Source of the DNA: Fodinibacter sp035633415
Lineage (GTDB): Bacteria > Actinomycetota > Actinomycetes > Actinomycetales > Dermatophilaceae
NCBI GenBank assembly: GCA_035633415.1
Contig: DASQEZ010000322.1
Coordinates: 1 to 19,757 of the forward strand
DNA length: 19,757 nt
Reading direction: 5' to 3'
Part shown: piece by piece, positions 1 through 6,537 of the stretch
Layout of the letters: each line of letters opens with the position of its first letter
Position numbering within the stretch: position 1 is the first letter of the stretch
The notes under the pieces: model-generated
What the model saw: the letters and a program-made list of their open reading frames with translations, nothing else
Databases searched by the model: none
What the model was told of the DNA's origin: nothing
Program-made: the position numbers and the translations under genes

Positions 1-3000
1 GTCGAACATCACCGACGAGTAGTCGGTGACCAGGACGTCGGCCACGAGATAGAGGTCGCTGATGTCGGGGTAGTGCGACACGTTGCGCGCGAACCCGCCG
101 AACATCGAGGTGTCGACGCTTCCCGCGACGAGCTGGTGCCCGCGGATCAGCAGCACGCTGTCGTCACGGAATCGGCGGTACATCCGCTCGAGGTCGAGCT
201 TCATCGCGAACTGGTAGCGCCCCGACTTGTCGTACTGGTCGTCACGCCACGTCGGGGCGTACAGGATGACGCGCTTGCCGGGCTCGATGCCGAGCCGTTC
301 GCGCACCGCAGCGGTGCGGGCGGCGCGCTCCGCGGCGCGGTGGAACACGTCGTTGCGCGGGTAACCGATCTCGAGCACCGGGCCGTCGTACCGGAACGCC
401 CGACGGAAGATCTCGGTGGAGTAGGCGTTCGGGGACACCAGGGCGTCCCACTTGGCAACCTCCTTGGCGAACTGCTTGAGGTAGTCCTTGTTCGCCATCT
501 GGAGGTTCTCGATGTCGAAGCCGATCCGCTTCAGGGGCGTGCCGTGCCAGGTCTGGCCGTAGCGCGACCCCTCGCGCTTGGCGTAGTGCTTGGGCATCGA
601 GTCGTTGCTCACGACCCAGCCTGCGCGACCGAGCGCCCGGTAGTAGGCACGGCTCCCCGTGACGACGGTCTCGACGCCGTCGGGGGTCTCCACGCCGTGG
701 TCCTCGACGGCCCACACCATCCGGCGCGGGTCGCCGCGGCGCACCAGCTCCTCGTGGATGGCACGCGGGCTGTCGGAGTACTGGCGGCCCTTCCATGCCT
801 CGAAGAAGACGGTGTCGGTGAGCGGCAGCCGGCGAGCGACCCGGTACTGCACCTTTCGCGCGACGTCCTGGTTGAACTTGCCCCGGTCACGCCAGGAGCC
901 ACCACCGTCGGCGACGATGCCGAGCTCGTGGTCGGCGTCGGCGCGCAGCAGGACCTGCACCCGGTCGCCGCCCTCGTCACCGAGATGGCCCTCGGCCCGG
1001 GCCGAGACGTGTACGGCCAGGTCGGGCTCGGCCACCCCGGGGGCGCCGGCGACGACGCGCCACCGCCCGGGGCGCAGCCAGCGCAGCGAGGCGGTGCCCG
1101 GGTTGCCGGTCGCGGGCAGGAAGGCGTGCCACGTGTCGCCGCTCACGGTCACGGGCACCTCGAGCCGGTCGGCGGGCGAGATGAGCACGAGCCGCTCGAG
1201 CTCGGCCCCGCCCAGGTCACCGGAGAGCTCCAGACCCGCAGGGGTGAACGAGAAGTCGGTGAGCTCGGGGCGGCACGGGCCGTCGACGAGCATCGCCCCG
1301 CGCAAGCCGTCCTGGCGCAGCTGGAGGAGGCGGCCGTGCAGCTGGGCGCGACCGGGGCCCGGGTCGACACCCAGGTTGAGCGCCCCCACCTGCCGCCCAC
1401 GCACCGCGGTGCTGCGGGGCTTCTCGGCCTCGGCCATGGCCGCGGCCGTGACGAGCTCGTCGACCGTCGCCGCGGCCTCGGTCTCCACCTCGTCGGGCGC
1501 AGCTGCGACGAACCAGAGCCGCCAGGCCCGTACGTTCAGCGAGCGTGAGCTGACCTCGAGCGAGCCCGCCGGGAAGACGGCGACGGCGCGGTCGTCGTGC
1601 TGCTCCACCCGGGCCGTGACCCCGGTCGACGCGTCGAGGCGACGCAGCTGCACCCACCCGTCCGGTACGGACCGCCCCGGGACGGCGCCGAGCTCGACGA
1701 GCACCTGCTCGTCGTCGACGGTGACGTCCCGCACGACCGCGAGCACCTTGCGGACCGCGATGCGCAGCTTGCGGCCGCGGTAGCCCGGCACGACCAGGGC
1801 TCCATCGGGTGTCCAGCCGCGCGGCGGGTGCATGGCTTGCGAGAAGTCCGGCCCGCCCACAGCCGACCCGCGGCGCGCGGCCGGCGCGGCGACCTGCGCG
1901 ATCAGCTCGTACTCACCGGCGTCCTTGCCCTTGGGGAGCACGAGGGTGGCGGCGGGCACCTTCGCCACGAAACCGGCACCGTCGTAGCTCACGGCGCGCT
2001 GCTTGGACCGACCGGTGAGGTCGGTGCGCCGCGCCCGGCGGGCACGGACCGTGGCTCGCTTCGCCTTGGAGCCGACGAGTCGCATCTGCAGCCGGTGGAT
2101 GGTCGAGCCGGGCCCGACGTCGGGGACGCCGTCGATGTAGGCGTGGCCGTCGACCAGCAGGTCGCCGTCGTCCCAGCGCACGTCACGGATACCGGTGACC
2201 AGCTGCTGCGAGCGGGTGACGTCGTAGACGCCGTCGGGCACGCCGACGCGCTCGTCTCCGAAGTACGGCAGGTCGGCGTACAGGTGCAGCCCGTGCCGGA
2301 CGACCCGCGGCTTCGGGGTGCGCAGCTGGAGGCGGTGCGCCTCGACGAGCTCGGCGGTCAGCCCGCGTGAGATGAGGTGGAAGGCGAGGCGACGCCCGGG
2401 TGGAAGGCTGGCGACCACGGTCGGGTCGACGTCCTCGAGGTAGGCGCGGAAGACGTCGACGAGGGTCTGCGCGAACTCGTCGTCGCCCTCGTGGAGCACG
2501 TCGAGGAACAGCGGCATGTCGAGGGTGAGCACCTTGAGGTCGTGCAGCCGCTTGCCCTCCTCCTCGCCGGTGCGCTCGAGGAACTCGTTGACCGACGACA
2601 CCGCCGCCATCCGGTCGACGAGGTTGCGCACCTCGGCCCGACGCTGGGTGATCGACTGCTCGGCGGTCTGGCGCTCGCGCCAGAGGTAGACCGGCTCGGC
2701 GACGAGGTCGACCGAGGCCGCCAGGTAGTGGGCTGGCACAGTGAGCGGGATGTCCTCGTAGTAGACCCCCTCGGGAAAGCGCAGCCCGTGCTCGAGGAGG
2801 AACGCTCGGCGGAAGACCTTGTTCCACGCGGTGGTGTCGTAGAGCAGGGACGGCATCGCCCGGATGTGGGTGCGGATGCGGGTCTCGGGGACCGCCCGGC
2901 GGTGCAGGCCCGAGGGCCGGGTGCGCGCGCCGTCGTAGCGCAGCACGCCACCGCTGACGATGTCGCTGCCGCTGGCCTCGATCGCGTGCATCATCAGCTC

Positions 3001-3324
3001 GTAGGCGTCACGGGGGACGACGTCGTCGGAGTCGACGAAGGCCACGTAGTCGGCGCTGGCGTGGTCGAGGCCGATGTTGCGGGCCCGGCCCAAGCCGCCG
3101 TTGTCGACGTGCAGCACCGACCAGCCGTCCCGGTCACGTGCGAAGTCCTCGGCGATCTGACCCGAGGCGTCGGGCGAGCCGTCGTCGACGAGCACGACCT
3201 GGAGGGCGTCGAAGGTCTGGTCCGCGAGCGACTCCAGGCACGAGACGAGGTAGTCCTCGACGTTGTAGATCGGAACGACCACGCTGAGCCGGGGGCCGGC
3301 CTGGGCCGCGTGGACGTCTCGCAT
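1..3324 (-). CDS. Bifunctional GT2 glycosyltransferase / CDP-glycerol glycerophosphotransferase (TagF-like), 3' end missing
   Basis: An open frame of 1108 codons runs from ATG at 3324 off the left edge without a stop. Residues about 12-240 are a GT-A family-2 glycosyltransferase: the N-terminus reads RLSVVVPIYN, DDGSPD begins at D47 and the metal-binding DSD is at 98-100. Residues about 350-820 form a long linker with no motif I recognise, probably beta-rich. From about 830 the protein matches the CDP-glycerol glycerophosphotransferase family: TWHGTPLK with His927, IRGHQ with His1063 and TDYSS from 1100. These histidines correspond to catalytic or substrate-binding positions in TagF-like enzymes. 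The family normally ends some tens of residues after the DYSS motif, so little is missing. The expected role is cytoplasmic-face transfer of sugar and alditol phosphate during teichoic-acid-like polymer synthesis. The start is preceded by AATACT eight bases upstream and no good Shine-Dalgarno, so the mRNA may be leaderless. The family assignment is secure; donor and acceptor are unknown. Confidence 0.9.
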   Translation of the reverse strand, partial: MRDVHAAQAGPRLSVVVPIYNVEDYLVSCLESLADQTFDALQVVLVDDGSPDASGQIAEDFARDRDGWSVLHVDNGGLGRARNIGLDHASADYVAFVDSDDVVPRDAYELMMHAIEASGSDIVSGGVLRYDGARTRPSGLHRRAVPETRIRTHIRAMPSLLYDTTAWNKVFRRAFLLEHGLRFPEGVYYEDIPLTVPAHYLAASVDLVAEPVYLWRERQTAEQSITQRRAEVRNLVDRMAAVSSVNEFLERTGEEEGKRLHDLKVLTLDMPLFLDVLHEGDDEFAQTLVDVFRAYLEDVDPTVVASLPPGRRLAFHLISRGLTAELVEAHRLQLRTPKPRVVRHGLHLYADLPYFGDERVGVPDGVYDVTRSQQLVTGIRDVRWDDGDLLVDGHAYIDGVPDVGPGSTIHRLQMRLVGSKAKRATVRARRARRTDLTGRSKQRAVSYDGAGFVAKVPAATLVLPKGKDAGEYELIAQVAAPAARRGSAVGGPDFSQAMHPPRGWTPDGALVVPGYRGRKLRIAVRKVLAVVRDVTVDDEQVLVELGAVPGRSVPDGWVQLRRLDASTGVTARVEQHDDRAVAVFPAGSLEVSSRSLNVRAWRLWFVAAAPDEVETEAAATVDELVTAAAMAEAEKPRSTAVRGRQVGALNLGVDPGPGRAQLHGRLLQLRQDGLRGAMLVDGPCRPELTDFSFTPAGLELSGDLGGAELERLVLISPADRLEVPVTVSGDTWHAFLPATGNPGTASLRWLRPGRWRVVAGAPGVAEPDLAVHVSARAEGHLGDEGGDRVQVLLRADADHELGIVADGGGSWRDRGKFNQDVARKVQYRVARRLPLTDTVFFEAWKGRQYSDSPRAIHEELVRRGDPRRMVWAVEDHGVETPDGVETVVTGSRAYYRALGRAGWVVSNDSMPKHYAKREGSRYGQTWHGTPLKRIGFDIENLQMANKDYLKQFAKEVAKWDALVSPNAYSTEIFRRAFRYDGPVLEIGYPRNDVFHRAAERAARTAAVRERLGIEPGKRVILYAPTWRDDQYDKSGRYQFAMKLDLERMYRRFRDDSVLLIRGHQLVAGSVDTSMFGGFARNVSHYPDISDLYLVADVLVTDYSSVMFD

Positions 3325-3332
3325 GATGGGTC

Positions 3333-3338
3333 AGTATT
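3333..3338 (-). promoter_or_regulatory. Candidate -10 box (AATACT), leaderless start of the GT2-TagF gene
   Basis: On the minus strand AATACT lies eight bases upstream of the ATG at 3324, which would put the transcription start at or next to the start codon. The same ATACT-N8-ATG arrangement precedes the LCP gene starting at 4916. No convincing -35 box is visible and the first base departs from TANNNT, so this is tentative. Confidence 0.3.
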
Positions 3339-3376
3339 CCAAAGCGGTGCGCGGTTCCGGGAATCGTGTCGCTCCC

Positions 3377-3397
3377 GATCCCGGGTGACCGGGGATC
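3377..3397 (-). terminator. Hairpin between the first LCP gene and the GT2-TagF gene
   Basis: Six-base arms GATCCC and GGGATC flank an inner GG/CC pair separated from them by one mismatch. The hairpin sits 10-30 bases after the LCP stop codon in the 83-base gap 3325-3407. There is no T-tract, which is common for actinobacterial terminators, so function is inferred from position only. Confidence 0.4.
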
Positions 3398-3407
3398 GCG
3401 CCGTCGG

Positions 3408-4916
3408 TCAGCCCACGGAGCAGACGCTGGCGAGGTCGCTGGTGTTGGCGTCCGGATCCGAGCCCGGGCGGTCCATGACCGCCTGCTTCTTGGGCTTGGT
3501 CGAGCCCGGCTTCGCCGTCGTCGACGGGGTCGCGGCCTGGTCGTCGGCCTGCTCGGCCCTCTCGTCGGCCGCCTCCGACGAGGCGATGGTCGACGCCACC
3601 GTGTCGTGCACGACCTTCGGGTCGTAGCTCCACGGCTTGATCAGCGGCGGGACGAAGTTGACCGAGGTGATCTTCTGGGTCTTGGTCTTCACGGCGAGCG
3701 AGGCGAGGCTGACCAGGGCCTCCTGCGGGATGTCCGTACGGAAGACCCCCTTGGTCGCCTGCGCGATGTCGGAGAAGTTGAGCACGATCGTCTGCGGGTC
3801 GAGCTGGCGGACCATGGCCGTGACCACACAGCGCTGGCGCGCCATCCGCTCGTAGTTCGTCGAGTTCGCGCGGCTGCGGGCGTACCAGAGCGCGTGGTAG
3901 CCGTCGAGGTGCTGGTTGCCCGCCTTGATCCACCCCTTGATCTCGTACTGGGAGCCGATCGGCGTGCGGCGCTGCACGGCGATGTCGAGACCGCCGACGG
4001 CGTCGACCAGGCTGCGGAAGCCCTTGAGGTCGACGAGCACGAAGTACTGGATGTCGAGCCCGGTCAGCGCCTCGACCGCTTCGGTGGTCGCGAGAAGCCC
4101 GGGGTCCTTGGTGCCCGCCGGAAACTTCTTCTTGTTGTCGGTCCCCCACGTGTAGAGGCCGTTGAGCAGGCACTCGTCGCCGCAGGTCCAGCCCTCCGGC
4201 ATCAGGCCGGCCATCACCGACCCCGGCCGGAACCTGATGTTCTCGGTCTCGCGGGAGAAGCCGAAGAGCACCGCACGACCGGACTGCGCGTCGACGCTCG
4301 CGAGCTGGATGCTGTCGGGGCGCAGCCCGGTGCGCCCCGCACCGCTGTCGCCCCCGAGCAGGAGGATGTTGTAGCGGCCGTCGACGGCGCCGGCGGCCTC
4401 TCCGCTGGTGAACACCGAGGTCATCGCGGCGCGCGCGGCCCCGACGTTCACCCCGGCGTAGGCCGCACCGCCGGGCAGCACCAGCAGCAGGGCGAGCAGG
4501 GCGACGAGCAGCCAGCGGCGGTCCCGGCGCGGCAGCCGGTCGGGCTGCCCGAGCCGCCAGGCGTCGACGAGCACGACCGCCCACAGGGCGGCGAACCCCA
4601 GGAGCACCACCTGCAGCACGAGGAGGGTCCAACGGTGGGTGAGCACGGTCAGGGCGGCCGTGCGGCTTCCCAGGGCGAGCAGCCCGACGAGCACCGCCGC
4701 GACGAGCAACCCCAGCCAGACCCGCAGGGCGAACCGGCCGAGCTGCCGGTTCCCGGCCGCCAGCTGGGCGGAGCCGGGCACGACGACGCTGAGGCCGAGG
4801 AGGGTCACCGCGCGGCGTCGGTTCCGCCGCGCGTCCCCCGGGGTGCGGGTGTCGACCCGGATCGGCGCCTCCGTCTTCTGGCGCTCGAGCACCGCAGAGC
4901 CGCGCTGAGGTCCCAT
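3408..4916 (-). CDS. LytR-CpsA-Psr (LCP) family protein with four predicted membrane segments
   Basis: A 502-residue protein. Hydrophobic segments lie at about 37-52, 61-82, 97-118 and 135-153, followed by an extracellular LCP domain at about 180-400. Recognisable parts are NILLLGGD (from N183), RPDSIQ (199-204), SRETEN (231-236), TGLDIQYFVLVDLKGF, VDAVGGLDI and the Arg-rich YARSR...ERMARQR segment (345-362). A Thr/Pro/Lys-rich tail of about 95 residues ends in SVCSVG. LCP enzymes transfer lipid-linked glycopolymers to peptidoglycan on the outer face of the membrane. Most have one N-terminal anchor; the four-segment form with PGSAQLAAGN after the first segment occurs in actinobacteria. The usual IPRD motif is replaced by FSRE. 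ATG 4916 was chosen because the membrane region begins shortly after it and an ATACT box precedes it; farther upstream the frame enters the divergent promoter region. It is divergent from the next LCP gene. Confidence 0.9.
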   Translation of the reverse strand: MGPQRGSAVLERQKTEAPIRVDTRTPGDARRNRRRAVTLLGLSVVVPGSAQLAAGNRQLGRFALRVWLGLLVAAVLVGLLALGSRTAALTVLTHRWTLLVLQVVLLGFAALWAVVLVDAWRLGQPDRLPRRDRRWLLVALLALLLVLPGGAAYAGVNVGAARAAMTSVFTSGEAAGAVDGRYNILLLGGDSGAGRTGLRPDSIQLASVDAQSGRAVLFGFSRETENIRFRPGSVMAGLMPEGWTCGDECLLNGLYTWGTDNKKKFPAGTKDPGLLATTEAVEALTGLDIQYFVLVDLKGFRSLVDAVGGLDIAVQRRTPIGSQYEIKGWIKAGNQHLDGYHALWYARSRANSTNYERMARQRCVVTAMVRQLDPQTIVLNFSDIAQATKGVFRTDIPQEALVSLASLAVKTKTQKITSVNFVPPLIKPWSYDPKVVHDTVASTIASSEAADERAEQADDQAATPSTTAKPGSTKPKKQAVMDRPGSDPDANTSDLASVCSVG

Positions 4917-4924
4917 GGCTGCTG

Positions 4925-4930
4925 AGTATC
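4925..4930 (-). promoter_or_regulatory. Candidate -10 box (GATACT), leaderless start of the first LCP gene
   Basis: GATACT on the minus strand ends eight bases before ATG 4916. No Shine-Dalgarno is seen, which fits a leaderless transcript. No -35 match is evident. Confidence 0.3.
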
Positions 4931-4983
4931 GGGGTGGTCGGCCGGGTCTCGGCCGAGGCGCGCCGGGGTTGCGCCAGATCGGG

Positions 4984-5016
4984 CTGGACGAAGATCCCAG
5001 ACTCTGTTGGCAGACT
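4984..5016 (+). promoter_or_regulatory. Candidate promoter of the second LCP gene (CTGGACG-N20-CAGACT)
   Basis: CTGGACG at 4984-4990 is followed after 20 bases by CAGACT at 5011-5016, about 40 bases before ATG 5057. The block CGGGCTGGACG, the following CCCAG and the AGA of the -10-like hexamer recur at matching spacing upstream of the third LCP gene (6403-6435). The spacing is longer than the usual 16-19, so the true -35 could be offset. This is inferred from that similarity. Confidence 0.4.
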
Positions 5017-5019
5017 GGG
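4996..5019. repeat. Imperfect inverted repeat in the divergent LCP intergenic region
   Basis: CCCAG at 4996-5000 and CTGGG at 5015-5019 are inverted, extended inward by CT/AG after one mismatch. CAGACT also occurs twice as a direct repeat (4998-5003 and 5011-5016). The element overlaps the proposed -10 of the plus-strand LCP gene, as an operator or a leader hairpin could. The rest of the 140-base gap 4917-5056 holds nothing else I can name. Confidence 0.35.
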
Positions 5020-5056
5020 GCGGTCCCCCGACCCTGCAGAGAGCCCTCGACCACCC

Positions 5057-6382
5057 ATGACCGACGACCACGCCCGGCCGATCCCCCAGGGGAGCCGCCC
5101 CGAACCGGCTGCCGACGACGACGTCTACGTCGTCGACACCCGCCGCGGGTCGCGCCGTCGTGCAGGCCGGGGCGCCACCCCGTCGAGGGCCGCGTCGAGC
5201 ACGGCCGCGGGAGGTGCTGCTGCCACCGGAGCCGCGCGTTCGGCATCCCCGCCGCCGGCGCCGTGGGCGAGCGCTCCACCGGTCGGCGACCCCGGTGCGT
5301 TCGACGAGTACGGGCGCCCGGTGCGCCCGGTGCGCCCGGGCGGAGGCCCGCCCCCCGGCCCACCCGGCACTCCGCGCGGGCCCCGGCCGGCGCGGCCGGG
5401 CCGCGCCAAGCGGATCGTCTCGGTCGTCGTCGTGGCCCTGCTGGCCTGGGCCGCGTTCATCGTCGTCACGCCCGTGCACGCCTGGTCGCAGGTCACCCGC
5501 GAGGACACCACCCCCACCGGTGAGCGCCCCGCGGACGCCGACGGCCACACCTACCTGCTGGTCGGCTCCGACAGCCGCGCCGGCCTGACCGCGGCGGAGC
5601 GCAAGGCCCTCGGCGTCGGGGGTGACGCGGCAGGGCGGCGCACCGACTCGATCATCCTCGTCCACACCCCGAGCGGCTCCGGGAAGCCGGTACTCGTCTC
5701 GATCCCCCGCGACAGCTACCTGCCGATCCCCGGGCACGGGAAGAACAAGGTCAACGCCGCCTTCGCCATCGGCGGACCGAAGCTGCTCGCGCAGACCCTC
5801 GAGCAGGCGACCGGCCTGCCCATCGACGGCTACGTCGAGATCGGGTTCGGCGGGTTCGCCGGGGTCGTCGACAGCCTCGGTGGGGTCGAGGTCTGCGTCA
5901 AGCGCGACATCAAGGACGCGAAGGCGCACATCGACCTGAAGAAGGGCTGCCAGACCCTGGACGGCAAGAACGCCCTGGGCTACGTGCGGGCGCGCTACTC
6001 CGACCCCAAGGGTGACCTCGGGCGGGCCGAGCGGCAGCGGCAGTTCCTCGGCGCGATCATGAAGAAGGCGGCCACCCCCGCCACCGTGCTCATTCCCTGG
6101 CGCTGGTGGGGCTTCACGCACACCGCCGCGTCAGGTGTCATCGTCGGCGAGGACACCTCGCTCGTCGACGCCTACCGGGTGCTGTCCACGATGAGGAAGG
6201 CGTCGTCCGACCAGGCGCTCAGCCTCGTCGTGCCGCTGTCGACGACCAACGCCACGACGGCCGCCGGCAGCTCGGTGCTGTGGGACGACGACCGGGCCGA
6301 CGCGCTCTTCACGATGCTGCGCGACGGGGACCCGATCGAGGAGGCACCGGCGGGCACCGACGGGGTCCCGAGCGGCCGTTGA
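5057..6382 (+). CDS. LytR-CpsA-Psr (LCP) family cell-wall glycopolymer ligase
   Basis: A 441-residue protein. Residues 1-115 are a cytoplasmic tail rich in Ala, Gly, Pro and Arg, including a short PVRPVRPGGG stretch encoded by a 9-base tandem repeat at 5321-5338. One membrane anchor lies at about 119-140 (IVSVVVVALLAWAAFIVV). The LCP domain spans about 160-375 and carries VGSDSRAG (170-176), RRTDSIILVH (194-203), SIPRDS (215-220), VDSLGGVEVC (271-280) and the RAR...GRAERQRQF arginine cluster (311-330), so all canonical motifs are present. Cys280 and Cys298 could form a disulfide outside the cell. There is no LytR_C domain. ATG 5057 is preferred over an upstream in-frame GTG at 4934, because the earlier codons overlap the promoter region and would add an unlikely extension. 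It lies 151 bases before a third LCP gene on the same strand. Its polymer substrate is unknown. Confidence 0.93.
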   Translation: MTDDHARPIPQGSRPEPAADDDVYVVDTRRGSRRRAGRGATPSRAASSTAAGGAAATGAARSASPPPAPWASAPPVGDPGAFDEYGRPVRPVRPGGGPPPGPPGTPRGPRPARPGRAKRIVSVVVVALLAWAAFIVVTPVHAWSQVTREDTTPTGERPADADGHTYLLVGSDSRAGLTAAERKALGVGGDAAGRRTDSIILVHTPSGSGKPVLVSIPRDSYLPIPGHGKNKVNAAFAIGGPKLLAQTLEQATGLPIDGYVEIGFGGFAGVVDSLGGVEVCVKRDIKDAKAHIDLKKGCQTLDGKNALGYVRARYSDPKGDLGRAERQRQFLGAIMKKAATPATVLIPWRWWGFTHTAASGVIVGEDTSLVDAYRVLSTMRKASSDQALSLVVPLSTTNATTAAGSSVLWDDDRADALFTMLRDGDPIEEAPAGTDGVPSGR

Positions 6383-6391
6383 ACCGGCCGC
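6372..6391 (+). terminator. Possible hairpin over the stop codon of the second LCP gene
   Basis: Seven-base perfect arms GCGGCCG and CGGCCGC surround a six-base loop and include the TGA stop. There is no T-tract. It may attenuate or end transcription before the promoter of the next gene. Confidence 0.3.
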
Positions 6392-6402
6392 AGCACGCCG
6401 GG

Positions 6403-6435
6403 CTGGACGGACCACCCAGCCTCGCCCGGTAGAAT
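6403..6435 (+). promoter_or_regulatory. Candidate promoter of the third LCP gene (CTGGACG-N20-TAGAAT)
   Basis: TAGAAT at 6430-6435 is a good actinobacterial -10 hexamer. CTGGACG at 6403-6409 lies 20 bases upstream. Counting from CGGGCTGGACG, this segment matches the promoter region of the second LCP gene at most positions, including a CTGG-N9-CCAG inverted pair (6403-6419). A transcription start near 6442 would give a leader of about 92 bases. Confidence 0.55.
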
Positions 6436-6445
6436 CGAGGGCTGC

Positions 6446-6466
6446 GGTCGCCGCCTGGCGGCGCCC
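6446..6466 (+). other. Leader hairpin upstream of the third LCP gene
   Basis: CGCCGC and GCGGCG pair around a CTG loop (6449-6463), with outer GG/CC pairs after one mismatch. It falls early in the predicted 5' leader and may affect mRNA stability or translation. Its function is unknown. Confidence 0.3.
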
Positions 6467-6492
6467 GAGACCACGCAGACGATGGCAGCACC

Positions 6493-6537
6493 ATGACGAT
6501 CACGACGATGCCCACGACGACGCAGGAGGGTGTGTGA
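6493..6537 (+). other. Possible 14-codon Thr-rich upstream ORF overlapping the third LCP start
   Basis: ATG 6493 opens a 14-residue frame, MTITTMPTTTQEGV, whose TGA (6535-6537) overlaps the LCP start codon as GTGA. The LCP Shine-Dalgarno AGGAGG (6524-6529) lies inside this small frame, so translation could be coupled. The peptide has six threonines, all ACG. No clear Shine-Dalgarno precedes ATG 6493, and ACG-repeat DNA could produce it by chance, so expression is uncertain. Confidence 0.25.

Noticed and set aside
73..1548. Long plus-strand open frame antisense to the GT2-TagF gene
   Set aside because: Its composition is Val/Arg/Gly/His-rich with no family motif, and it mirrors a well-supported TagF domain on the other strand. 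This is a GC-rich artefact, as are similar frames at 2377-3627 and 3366-4925.
6446..6537. Classical amino-acid attenuator upstream of the third LCP gene
   Set aside because: The only clear hairpin precedes the Thr-rich small ORF, and no terminator/antiterminator pair lies between that ORF and the LCP start. The ORF overlap fits translational coupling better.
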